Assembly (NCBI GenBank): GCA_023441905.1
Contig: JAEZNC010000149.1
Location: forward strand, 1-6,948
Origin: Bacillota bacterium
Lineage (GTDB): Bacteria > Bacillota > Clostridia > Christensenellales > SZUA-584
Length of the DNA: 6,948 nt
Direction: 5' to 3'
Below, piece by piece: positions 1 through 5,999 of this stretch (positions within the stretch are counted from its first letter, which is position 1; each line of letters begins with the position of its first letter). Both the position numbers and the translations under genes were made by a program. The notes beneath the pieces are model-generated. The model was not told the DNA's origin. It ran no database searches and saw nothing but the letters and a program-made list of their open reading frames with translations.

Positions 1-717
1 CTCACACTCTCCGAGCAATACCATCACCGGCATGCTAAGTGTTTCTAAACAATCGTTACTCAACCATTTAGGAAAAATAGAGTTCGAGTTCACATTCATA
101 ACCGATATCGTGAACTGCTTGATGACACTATCCGGCAGCGGCGACTCCTGTACTCCGCTCCAGCCAATATATCTCTCAACGTTTTCTCTCGTCGGATGAA
201 AGCCCATTCTCATTATTTTGAAAAAGAACGTGTAATGCATCTTTGATAATGTTTGAATAGGGCTGAGCAATATCAGCTTTTCTACACGATCAGAAAAATA
301 ATACGCGTAATTAGCTGCATTCCATCCTCCGATTGACAAACCGCACATATAAATATGATTCAGATTAAGCTTTAATAATACATCATTAAGCCAAATAGCA
401 CTTTCCCGAGGACTGCTGATTTTTTTCAACAAAATGCTTTTTGACGATTCCGTAATCAAATCTATCGCATAAACGCAATACTCCCGGCTGAGTTCTTTTA
501 CGTTCGGATACCAGATCGTTGCCCCGCAGCTTGCTGCATGGAGCAATACAAGGGGCTTTTGATCTTTGTTTCCGCATATTATCACATGGGTTTTCCCATG
601 AGCGGTGTCCACGTATTCTTCAGCATAAGGAAGCGTCCATAATGACAACGTCTCATCATAGGCTTTAAAATAATCTTCCTGACCCTTTTTTGTTCTGAAG
701 TTAAGTCCGGTATCCAT
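1..717 (-). CDS. Alpha/beta hydrolase, 3' end cut off by window edge
   Basis: An open frame starts at ATG 715-717 and runs without a stop to the left edge, giving 239 residues. AGGAGAA lies a few bases upstream and supports the start. The protein has the alpha/beta-hydrolase order: an early strand with the oxyanion-region segment VLLHAAS (about 57-63), the nucleophile elbow G-L-S-I-G (126-130, nucleophile Ser128) followed by GWNAANYA, then the strand LILLSP (148-153). Near the edge, PVMVLLGE (230-237) resembles the strand that precedes the catalytic acid. The catalytic Asp and His should lie in the missing C-terminal part, perhaps 50-60 residues. The N-terminal half resembles the carboxylesterase-like hydrolases that are common in Firmicutes. 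The substrate cannot be inferred. No signal peptide is seen, so it is probably cytoplasmic. The usual HG(A/G) oxyanion motif is HAAS here. It has its own promoter region, is separated from the SASP genes by a terminator, and is more AT-rich than the operons to the right. Confidence 0.85.
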   Translation of the reverse strand, partial: MDTGLNFRTKKGQEDYFKAYDETLSLWTLPYAEEYVDTAHGKTHVIICGNKDQKPLVLLHAASCGATIWYPNVKELSREYCVYAIDLITESSKSILLKKISSPRESAIWLNDVLLKLNLNHIYMCGLSIGGWNAANYAYYFSDRVEKLILLSPIQTLSKMHYTFFFKIMRMGFHPTRENVERYIGWSGVQESPLPDSVIKQFTISVMNVNSNSIFPKWLSNDCLETLSMPVMVLLGECE

Positions 718-764
718 TCTTTCTCCTCGTGAACATTTATTTGCCTTAATAACTGTGATGACTT

Positions 765-770
765 AATATA
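765..770 (-). promoter_or_regulatory. Possible extended -10 promoter for the hydrolase
   Basis: On the minus strand TGG-TATATT resembles an extended -10 (TGn plus TATAAT-like). It lies about 48 bases upstream of the hydrolase ATG, which would leave a leader of roughly 40 bases. No convincing -35 hexamer is found at 16-18 bases, so this is a weak call. The strong terminator at 848-876 makes a separate promoter in this interval likely. Confidence 0.35.
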
Positions 771-847
771 CCACAAATCGTACACAAATTGGCTCTTTTA
801 TTAATAATTCTCGCTTATTTACTGTCACCTCATAAATTTTGCTCTAC

Positions 848-876
848 AAAAAAAGCGCCGGTTTCCCAGCGCTTTT
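848..876 (-). terminator. Rho-independent terminator of the SASP pair
   Basis: Read on the minus strand, AAAAGCGCTGG and CCGGCGCTTTT form an 11-bp stem (851-861 with 866-876, one G-T pair) closed by a GAAA tetraloop. It is followed at once by a seven-T run (848-854, partly shared with the stem). It begins 11 bases after the stop codon of the distal SASP gene and separates the SASP genes from the hydrolase. Confidence 0.93.
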
Positions 877-887
877 GATCATTCTTT

Positions 888-1073
888 TTACTTGCCGGCC
901 ATCTGGCGCTCCACCTGTTCGATCATTCTCTTTACCATGTAGCCGCCGACATAGCCCGCTTCCTTGGCGGTCAGATCGCCGTTGTAGCCCTGCTTTAAGT
1001 TGACACCCAGTTCATTCGCAATTTCATACTTCATGCTGTCCAGATTTTGATTCTGCCTGTTCCTATTCGACAT
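888..1073 (-). CDS. Alpha/beta-type small acid-soluble spore protein (distal copy)
   Basis: This 61-residue DNA-binding spore protein belongs to the alpha/beta SASP family. Such proteins are made in the forespore, coat DNA and shift it towards the A-like, UV- and heat-resistant state, and are degraded at germination by the protease GPR. Family signatures are visible: M-K-Y-E-I-A-N-E-L-G-V (14-24) carries the GPR-type cleavage site around E-I-A, and GYNGDLTAKEAGYVGGYMVK includes the conserved V-G-G helix region. The N-terminus before the core is short and polar (Asn, Gln and Arg rich). GGAGG lies 10 bases upstream of the ATG. There are 50 bases between it and the upstream SASP gene with no terminator visible, so the two are probably co-transcribed. 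About 31 of 43 core residues match that neighbour. The core has Y-V-G-G-Y where the neighbour has the more usual S-V-G-G-E. Confidence 0.95.
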   Translation of the reverse strand: MSNRNRQNQNLDSMKYEIANELGVNLKQGYNGDLTAKEAGYVGGYMVKRMIEQVERQMAGK

Positions 1074-1123
1074 AAATTGATGTCCTCCATTTCCGTCTCA
1101 ATCTTCTTCTCTATGAATAGGTG

Positions 1124-1312
1124 TTACTTCGTTTTTTCCGCCTGCTTAATCATTCTCTTTACCATCTCACCGCCCACCGAGCCGTTCTGCTTGGATGTGA
1201 GATCGCCGTTGTAACCCTCTTTCAAACTGACGCCAAGGTCATTTGCCACTTCATACTTCATTTTGTTAAGGGCGCTTTTTGCTTCCGGCACCAACGTTTT
1301 GTTTCTTGCCAT
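1124..1312 (-). CDS. Alpha/beta-type small acid-soluble spore protein (proximal copy)
   Basis: This 62-residue alpha/beta SASP has the same role as its neighbour: saturating and protecting forespore DNA and serving as an amino acid reserve at germination. The core M-K-Y-E-V-A-N-D-L-G-V (18-28) contains the GPR cleavage region, and GYNGDLTSKQNGSVGGEMVK is close to the canonical family form. A basic tail ends K-Q-A-E-K-T-K. A very strong Shine-Dalgarno (AAAGGAGGTG) sits 7-8 bases before the ATG, as expected for an abundant spore protein. It follows recG by 86 bases on the same strand. It probably starts a two-gene forespore unit from its own promoter and is not simply the end of the recG operon, although no strong terminator separates it from recG. 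Confidence 0.96.
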   Translation of the reverse strand: MARNKTLVPEAKSALNKMKYEVANDLGVSLKEGYNGDLTSKQNGSVGGEMVKRMIKQAEKTK

Positions 1313-1344
1313 CGCTTTTCACCTCCTTTATTGCTTTGTATATT

Positions 1345-1373
1345 TAATTTGCCCAAAAAAAAATAAAGTACGC
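1345..1373 (-). promoter_or_regulatory. Candidate sigma-G-type promoter for the SASP pair
   Basis: On the minus strand GCGTA (1369-1373), a 17-base spacer and CAAATTA (1345-1351) loosely resemble the sigma-G forespore consensus (-35 near GMATR, -10 near CATNNTA). The predicted transcript start would give a leader of about 25 bases ending in the strong Shine-Dalgarno. The call is helped by context, since SASP genes are sigma-G targets in B. subtilis. Each element has mismatches. Confidence 0.35.
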
Positions 1374-1398
1374 TGGCAATAAATTAAGCGAAATGAAA

Positions 1399-3417
1399 TT
1401 AATTGATCACGGTTTTTTCTAATTTTTGCGAAAATCGCGCGTTTGCAGCCGCAAGCCACTGTGCATAAAGCTCAGCATCTTGTGCTTTGACGCGGTTTGC
1501 AAGCTCTCTCGTTTGCGTAAGCAGAGCCATATCCTTGATGAGGTTGGCCATATAAAGATCGGACATGCCGCTTTGCTTGGCACCCAGAAACTGACCGGGC
1601 CCGCGAAGCCGCAAATCCTCCTCGGCTATTTTAAAACCGTCGTTCGTTTTGCAAAGTATACTCAAGCGCTCGTTATCGGCCTGCTCCGACATCAAAAAGC
1701 AATAGGATGTTTTTTGCCCGCGCCCCACGCGCCCGCGAAGCTGATGCAGCTGCGCAAGGCCAAACCGCTCCGCGTTTTCGATCACCATCACCGTGGCTTC
1801 CGGCACATCCACGCCCACCTCGATCACGGTTGTGGAAACAAGAATTAAAAACTCCTTGGCCTTGAAGCGCGCCATAATGTCGTTCTTCTCCTGCGGTTTG
1901 AGACGTCCGTGCAGCAGCGCGGCACAGGAAAACCGCTCTTGAATTTCTTTAAAAACCTGTTCGGAAGACCGCACATTGACGGTGTCGCTATCTTCCACGA
2001 GCGGGCAGACCACGTACACCTGCGATCCTTTTTTGATTTCGTTTTCGATGAAACCGTACATATCACGCCGCTTGGCTTCGGTGACACAAAACGTTTTGAC
2101 CGGACGGCGGCCGGGCGGCAGCTCGTCGAGTATCGAGATGTCGGTTTTCCCGTAGAGAATTAAAGCGAGCGTGCGCGGAATCGGCGTGGCCGACATAATC
2201 AGCGTATGCGGCGCACGTCCCTTTGTCTCGAGCATCGCGCGCTGGCCGACGCCGAAGCGGTGCTGCTCATCGGTAATCACAAGCCCCAGGTTCGCGAACT
2301 GAACGTTGTCATACAGCACCGCGTGTGTACCGATCACGATATCCGTTTGACCGCATGCGATGTTTTCGTAAACCATGCGCCGCTGAGCGGCCGGTGTGCT
2401 GCCCGTCAGCAATTCCATGTTGATGCCCACATCACAAAATAGCCGCTGTGCGTTCGCAAAATGCTGAGTCGCAAGCACTTCCGTGGGAGCCATCAGCACG
2501 CACTGGCAGCCGTTTTTGATGCAGATGTGCACGGCATAAAACGCGGGCGTGGTTTTGCCGCTGCCCACATCGCCCTGCAGCAGCCTGTTCATCGGCTTTT
2601 CTTTTTGCAGATCCTCTTGGATTTCATTCATCACGCGCCGCTGCGCTTTGGTCGGTTCATACCCCAACCGCTCCAAAAATATTTTCAAATCTTGGCCGCG
2701 TGCAAGCATCGGCTTCGCTCCGGAGAGCGCAGCGGATTCACGCTGAGACAGCGCGATATTGAAAAGCAGCAGTTCTTCGAATATGAGTCGCCTTTTTGCA
2801 CACGCAAGCGCATCCTCGTTTTCCGGGAAATGAATATTGTCAATCGAATAGTTGATTTCAGAGAGCTTGTGCTCTGCTCTGAATTCGTTTGTGAAAATGT
2901 CGGTGAGCTGTCCGCTCACCGCGCAGAGCCCCGCCTTAACGGCAAGGCGCATGGTTTTTTGCGTGAGGCCTGCTGTGAGCGAATAAACCGGATTGATCCC
3001 GATATGTTCGCCGCCCTGCTTCTCCATATGCGGGTTGGTAAACTGAAACCGCTTGCCGACGCGTTTGACGCGGCCTGACACATAAACACAGTCGCCGTCC
3101 TTGTACATTTTTCGTATATACGGCTGATTGAAAAAAACAGCCTCAACCCAGCCCGTTTCGTCATGTAACGAAAATTTGGCAAGATTAAGACCGCTTTTGA
3201 TCCTTCGAAACGACGGCTCTCCGCTGATAACGGCTGTGATGTTATAGACTTCACCGTCTTTTAAATCGCAAATTTTAACGTTTTGCCCCTGCGACTCGTA
3301 TCCGCGCGGCATATAGTAAATCAGATCGGCGATGGTGATGATGCCAAGCTTTTCAAGAAGCTTGGCTTTCTTTTCGCCGATACCCTTTACCTTTGCCGCG
3401 GGGTCGCTCAGCGTCAT
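1399..3417 (-). CDS. recG: ATP-dependent DNA helicase RecG
   Basis: RecG is a monomeric superfamily 2 helicase that remodels stalled replication forks and branch-migrates Holliday junctions and D- or R-loops. At 672 residues it is full length for the family. An N-terminal helix-hairpin-helix-like stretch (VKGIGEKKAKLLEKLGI, 10-26) leads into the OB-fold wedge domain (about 50-150) that grips branched DNA. Motor motifs follow in order: Walker A G-D-V-G-S-G-K-T (282-289), APTEVLA (310-316), D-E-Q-H (383-386), SATPIPR (409-415), HGRLKP (503-508) and QLRGRVGRG (559-567). The RecG-type C-terminal signature DLRLRGPGQFLG is at 601-612. The residues after Walker A are T-P, where many RecGs have V-V or similar. 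The start ATG shares one base with the fakA stop (TAATG) and has no strong Shine-Dalgarno, so translation is probably coupled to fakA. The sdaAB-sdaAA genes that lie before recG in B. subtilis are absent here. Confidence 0.98.
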   Translation of the reverse strand: MTLSDPAAKVKGIGEKKAKLLEKLGIITIADLIYYMPRGYESQGQNVKICDLKDGEVYNITAVISGEPSFRRIKSGLNLAKFSLHDETGWVEAVFFNQPYIRKMYKDGDCVYVSGRVKRVGKRFQFTNPHMEKQGGEHIGINPVYSLTAGLTQKTMRLAVKAGLCAVSGQLTDIFTNEFRAEHKLSEINYSIDNIHFPENEDALACAKRRLIFEELLLFNIALSQRESAALSGAKPMLARGQDLKIFLERLGYEPTKAQRRVMNEIQEDLQKEKPMNRLLQGDVGSGKTTPAFYAVHICIKNGCQCVLMAPTEVLATQHFANAQRLFCDVGINMELLTGSTPAAQRRMVYENIACGQTDIVIGTHAVLYDNVQFANLGLVITDEQHRFGVGQRAMLETKGRAPHTLIMSATPIPRTLALILYGKTDISILDELPPGRRPVKTFCVTEAKRRDMYGFIENEIKKGSQVYVVCPLVEDSDTVNVRSSEQVFKEIQERFSCAALLHGRLKPQEKNDIMARFKAKEFLILVSTTVIEVGVDVPEATVMVIENAERFGLAQLHQLRGRVGRGQKTSYCFLMSEQADNERLSILCKTNDGFKIAEEDLRLRGPGQFLGAKQSGMSDLYMANLIKDMALLTQTRELANRVKAQDAELYAQWLAAANARFSQKLEKTVIN

Positions 3418-5048
3418 TATTCCACCGCAAACACAAACGGATAAACAGGCTGTCCGCCGAACTGCAGCTCCACATCAAAATCGTCATATTCGTCGGTGAT
3501 GATGTCCGCAATCTGTTTCGCAAGCTCTTCAGTGACGCCCTCACCGTAGAAAATTGTGATCACGCTGTCCTCGTCGGTCACCATGTCTTTGAGCAGCGCA
3601 CGGCAGGTTTCAAACATATCGCCCGTATGGCAGACGATGTCGCCGTCGAGTATGCCGATCAGCTCGCCTTTTTTTATCGTTTGTCCGTTGATTTTCGATT
3701 CGCGCACCGCGTTTGTCACCTGGCCTGTTTTTACCGTGGTGATAGCCTTTTTCATGCGTTCCGTATTCTCTTCAAAATCAAGGTCTGGGTTGAAGGCCAG
3801 CACACCCGTGATGCCCTGCGGAAAAGAATACGACGGAATCACGTGCACATTTTTGCTCGAAAACTGTGCGGCCTGCTCGGCGGCCAGTATGATATTTTTG
3901 TTGTTCGGGAATACGAAGACGTTGTTGGACGGTGCTTTTTCAATCGCCTTGGAAATCGTCTCGGTCGAAGGGTTCATCGTCTGTCCGCCTTCCACGATTT
4001 CGTCCACCATAAATTCTTTAAATATATTGACAATGCCCGAACCGGCCGCCACCGTGACAACCGCCATCTCCTTAGTCTGTTTGGGCGCTTCGGGCTCATC
4101 ATCGTGCTCAAAAAGCTCCGTATGCTGCTCTCTCATGTTGTCGATCTTGATGCGCGACAGTTCTCCGAAACGCAGCGCAAACTGCAGGGCTTTGCCGGGC
4201 ACATTGGTGTGAACATGTGTTTTAACCAGTTGGAGATCGCCCACCACGAGCACGCAATCGCCGATTTTCATAAGCTTTTCGCGGTAACGGTCGATATCAT
4301 CCTGTGTGACGGATTCATGAATATTTTTTATGAAAAACTCCGTACAATAGCCGAATTCGATATTTTCTGAGCCGGGCGTATTCGCAAAATCGACAGTCGT
4401 CTCCGGTTCGATTTCCAGTGTATCCGTAATGGTCTCGCCGTCCAGCGCCATTTTAAACCCGCGGTATATGACGATAAGACCCTTACCGCCGGCGTCCACA
4501 ACGCCAGCCTCTTTGAGAACAGGCAGCATTTCCGGCGTTTTGCGCAGCGTATCGGTGCCCTGTTCAATGACTGTATCCATCATTTTGTAGATGTTTTCAC
4601 CTTTGCCCGCACTGCGCAGCGCGGCTTTGGCCATTTCTTTTGCGACGGTTAGTATCGTGCCTTCCTTGGGCTTCATGACGGCTTTGTATGCCGCATCCAC
4701 GCCTTCCTGCATGGCTTTCGCAAAATCATTCGGGCCGGCAGTTTCCAAACCCGCAAGGCTCTTGGAAAGGCCCCGAAACAGCTGCGACAGGATAACGCCC
4801 GAGTTTCCTCTCGCGCCCTTGAGTGCGCCGAGTGAGAGCGCATCGCCCACCGTACAGATCTTTGATGTATCGGCATTGCGAACTTCCTTCACGGCCGACA
4901 TCAGTGTGAGCGACATATTGGTTCCCGTATCGCCATCCGGCACGGGAAACACGTTGAGCGCATTGAGCCCTTTTTTGTTTTTGTCAAGCAACGCGGCGGC
5001 CGATAATACCATGTCTTTAAACAGCTCGCCGTTTAACCTCTCTTGCAT
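3417..5048 (-). CDS. fakA: Fatty acid kinase ATP-binding subunit FakA (DAK2-domain protein, YloV)
   Basis: FakA phosphorylates fatty acids held by a FakB (DegV-family) partner, making acyl-phosphate for phospholipid synthesis in many Firmicutes. The 543 residues match the usual length of about 550. The N-terminal DhaL/DAK2 nucleotide-binding domain (about 1-200) has P-D-G-D-T-G-T-N-M (37-45), whose aspartates bind Mg-ATP, then GARGNSGVILSQLFRG (78-93), EGTILTV (129-135) and DAGGKG (185-190). The middle domain has GYCTEFF (233-239) and HVHTN (278-282); Cys235, His278 and His280 fit the metal-site residues reported for Staphylococcus aureus FakA. The C-terminal domain, sometimes annotated as DegV-like, includes GGQTMNPSTE (354-363) and FPNNKN. 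A linker rich in acidic residues and proline (about 314-325) precedes it. It follows the Asp23-family gene by 11 bases with an AGGGGGA Shine-Dalgarno, and overlaps recG by one base. No fakB lies in the window. Confidence 0.95.
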   Translation of the reverse strand: MQERLNGELFKDMVLSAAALLDKNKKGLNALNVFPVPDGDTGTNMSLTLMSAVKEVRNADTSKICTVGDALSLGALKGARGNSGVILSQLFRGLSKSLAGLETAGPNDFAKAMQEGVDAAYKAVMKPKEGTILTVAKEMAKAALRSAGKGENIYKMMDTVIEQGTDTLRKTPEMLPVLKEAGVVDAGGKGLIVIYRGFKMALDGETITDTLEIEPETTVDFANTPGSENIEFGYCTEFFIKNIHESVTQDDIDRYREKLMKIGDCVLVVGDLQLVKTHVHTNVPGKALQFALRFGELSRIKIDNMREQHTELFEHDDEPEAPKQTKEMAVVTVAAGSGIVNIFKEFMVDEIVEGGQTMNPSTETISKAIEKAPSNNVFVFPNNKNIILAAEQAAQFSSKNVHVIPSYSFPQGITGVLAFNPDLDFEENTERMKKAITTVKTGQVTNAVRESKINGQTIKKGELIGILDGDIVCHTGDMFETCRALLKDMVTDEDSVITIFYGEGVTEELAKQIADIITDEYDDFDVELQFGGQPVYPFVFAVE

Positions 5049-5059
5049 AGCTTATCCCC

Positions 5060-5410
5060 CTAAACCCTTATGCCATTAACTGTCACGTCGACTTTTTCGA
5101 CATTCAGGCCCGTGATGGACTCGACCTTGTACTTGACAGTATCAATGACATTTGATGCGACGGCGGATATCGATACGCCGTATTCGACGATGACGTAAAG
5201 TTGTATACGAATAGACTCATTTTCTGTCGTGATTTTAACGCCTTTGTTTAAGTTCTCGCCTTTTAGCAGTTCGACAATACCATCCATCGCCTTTTGAGAA
5301 GCCATTCCCACGATTCCGTAGCAATCCATAGATGCGAGTCCGGCAAGGTTTGAAATAAATTCGTCGGAATATACGATCTTCCCAAGCGATTTTTGCTGAA
5401 TTACAGCCAT
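5060..5410 (-). CDS. Asp23/Gls24 family envelope stress protein (YloU-like)
   Basis: This 116-residue single-domain protein belongs to the Asp23/Gls24 family, linked in Firmicutes to cell-envelope stress and, in S. aureus, to a membrane-anchored protein scaffold. Family features are the N-terminal G-K-I-V-Y-S-D-E-F-I (10-19), the GIVGMA segment (32-37), a central V-K-I-T (58-61), and a C-terminal strand-helix-strand ending GLNVEKVDVTVNGIRV. No membrane segment or signal peptide is present, so it is cytoplasmic or held by a partner. The start is supported by AAGGAGG seven bases upstream. It is the first gene of the yloU-fakA-recG operon, behind a good sigma-A promoter. The fixed pairing of YloU-type genes with fakA suggests a common envelope or lipid theme, but the biochemical role is not established. 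Confidence 0.93.
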   Translation of the reverse strand: MAVIQQKSLGKIVYSDEFISNLAGLASMDCYGIVGMASQKAMDGIVELLKGENLNKGVKITTENESIRIQLYVIVEYGVSISAVASNVIDTVKYKVESITGLNVEKVDVTVNGIRV

Positions 5411-5456
5411 CGAAAAGCCTCCTTGCAGTCATTACCGTTTTTAGACCGGTGAGTTA

Positions 5457-5485
5457 AATCTATCGCGTTTTATTAAAAGCGTCAA
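5457..5485 (-). promoter_or_regulatory. Sigma-A-type promoter for yloU-fakA-recG
   Basis: On the minus strand TTGACG (5480-5485), a 17-base spacer and TAGATT (5457-5462) match the housekeeping consensus well. The expected start near 5450 gives a leader of about 40 bases ending at the AAGGAGG Shine-Dalgarno of the Asp23-family gene. Confidence 0.75.
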
Positions 5486-5489
5486 GTCG

Positions 5490-5505
5490 TTTCAAAAAAT
5501 TGAAA
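5490..5505. repeat. Palindrome between the divergent promoters
   Basis: TTTCAA-AAAA-TTGAAA is a perfect 6-bp inverted repeat with a 4-base centre. It lies just upstream of the -35 of the leftward promoter and about 20 bases upstream of the -35 of the rightward one. It could be an operator, or only part of an AT-rich upstream element. I do not recognise it as a known FapR or FabT site. Confidence 0.4.
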
Positions 5506-5525
5506 TGAAAATTTAAGAATTCGAC

Positions 5526-5554
5526 TTGCAAAACCGCATCTTCAATGATAAAAT
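5526..5554 (+). promoter_or_regulatory. Sigma-A-type promoter for rpmB
   Basis: TTGCAA (5526-5531), a 17-base spacer and TAAAAT (5549-5554), with TGA before the -10 forming an extended -10 element. Transcription would start near 5561, leaving a leader of about 37 bases with AGAGGTG before the rpmB start. This is a strong housekeeping promoter, as expected for a ribosomal protein gene. Confidence 0.8.
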
Positions 5555-5597
5555 ATCTTTCGTGCTATTTTCGGGTTAAGAAGAGAGGTGTTAAGCT

Positions 5598-5786
5598 ATG
5601 GCAAAGTACTGCGAGGTTTGCAATAAAGGTATCGTTTCGGGTAATACAGTGAGCCATTCCAACAGAAAAGCGAGAAGAACCTGGTCTCCCAACGTTCAGC
5701 GTGTCCGCGCAATGGTAGACGGTTCCCCCAAGAGAATGTACGTGTGCACAAGATGCCTGCGCTCCGGCAAGGTTTCCCGCGGATAA
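5598..5786 (+). CDS. rpmB: 50S ribosomal protein L28 (four-cysteine form)
   Basis: L28 (bL28) is a small basic protein of the large ribosomal subunit. The 62-residue product has the family core SHSNRKARRTWSPNVQRVR (19-37) and ends in a basic tail. Cys5-x-x-Cys8 and Cys50-x-x-Cys53 form the zinc-ribbon ('C+') arrangement, as opposed to the cysteine-free paralogue that some bacteria use under zinc limitation. An AGAGGTG Shine-Dalgarno lies about 7 bases before the ATG. The gene is monocistronic, runs opposite to everything else in the window, and is followed by two terminators. The same strand arrangement, spoVM convergent and yloU divergent, is found in B. subtilis. Confidence 0.97.
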   Translation: MAKYCEVCNKGIVSGNTVSHSNRKARRTWSPNVQRVRAMVDGSPKRMYVCTRCLRSGKVSRG

Positions 5787-5803
5787 TCTTAATAGACCTT
5801 TAT

Positions 5804-5826
5804 GGGCTGCCTCTGGCAGCTCTTTT
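5804..5826 (+). terminator. First rho-independent terminator of rpmB
   Basis: GGGCTGCC (5804-5811) pairs with GGCAGCTC (5815-5822), 8 bp with one G-T pair and a 3-base loop, followed by TTTT (5823-5826). It lies 17 bases after the rpmB stop. On the minus strand no T run follows, so it should act for rpmB only. Confidence 0.85.
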
Positions 5827-5848
5827 ACTTTATATGTTTCATGATGTC

Positions 5849-5902
5849 TGTCTCAAAATAAGCGTCACCACAATGGGCTGGGCTTATTTTGAGACATTTT
5901 TT
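5849..5902 (+). terminator. Second terminator of rpmB, on a perfect 15-bp inverted repeat
   Basis: TGTCTCAAAATAAGC (5849-5863) is perfectly complementary to GCTTATTTTGAGACA (5882-5896), with an 18-base loop. A run of six T (5897-5902) follows on the plus strand. The stem is unusually long and perfect for a terminator. On the minus strand the hairpin is followed by GACATC, so it is not a typical terminator for the convergent spoVM transcript. Confidence 0.75.
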
Positions 5903-5911
5903 ATGTATGCT

Positions 5912-5977
5912 TTACTTAAAAAGCCTTCGTAAAATACCGCGAAAAATACGCGGCGCTTTGAAACAGTAAATTCTCAA
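5912..5977 (-). CDS. spoVM: Stage V sporulation protein SpoVM, TTG start
   Basis: SpoVM is a tiny amphipathic-helix peptide made in the mother cell. It senses the convex forespore membrane, recruits the SpoIVA coat basement layer, and inhibits the FtsH protease. This frame encodes 21 residues. Aligned without gaps to B. subtilis SpoVM (26 residues), it keeps Tyr4, Lys7, Pro9, Gly14, Ile15 and Arg17; Pro9 is known to matter for membrane placement. The core is RIYCFKAPRIFRGILRR. It has seven basic and no acidic residues, and its C-terminus is about five residues shorter than in B. subtilis. The start is TTG at 5977, with TGGAGGTGG upstream (GGAGG 8 bases away). An in-frame GTG at 5980 would add one residue but has only 5-base spacing and breaks the alignment. 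Position strengthens the call: it lies after thiN and converges on rpmB, as in B. subtilis. It is too short for normal gene prediction. Confidence 0.88.
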   Translation of the reverse strand: MRIYCFKAPRIFRGILRRLFK

Positions 5978-5982
5978 CACGT

Positions 5983-5991
5983 CCACCTCCA
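5983..5991 (-). promoter_or_regulatory. Shine-Dalgarno of spoVM that decides the TTG start
   Basis: TGGAGGTGG on the minus strand, with GGAGG 8 bases before TTG 5977. The strength and spacing of this site favour TTG over the overlapping GTG at 5980. Confidence 0.8.
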
Positions 5992-5999
5992 GTTATGTG

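Noticed and set aside
386..785. Two short minus-strand open frames (386-577 and 582-785) in the hydrolase region
   Set aside because: They are out of frame with the hydrolase, which reads continuously from 717 to the window edge with the GLSIG motif.
1355..1390. Possible recG terminator: CGCT/AGCG (1371-1390) before a nine-T run on the minus strand
   Set aside because: The stem is only 4 bp with a 12-base loop and is separated from the T run. The T run also lies in the spacer of the candidate SASP promoter.
2461..3078. A 205-codon plus-strand open frame opposite recG
   Set aside because: It is a mirror frame of the RecG wedge and motor coding sequence with no recognisable domain.
3393..4370. 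A 325-codon open frame on the plus strand opposite fakA and the start of recG
   Set aside because: It is antisense to two clearly homologous genes, its product has no family features, and it is rich in His, Phe and Arg, as mirror frames of GC-rich codons tend to be. No Shine-Dalgarno or promoter was seen.
4591..5079. A 162-codon plus-strand open frame opposite fakA
   Set aside because: It is a Ser/Ala/Pro-rich mirror frame of the DhaL domain, with no ribosome site noted.
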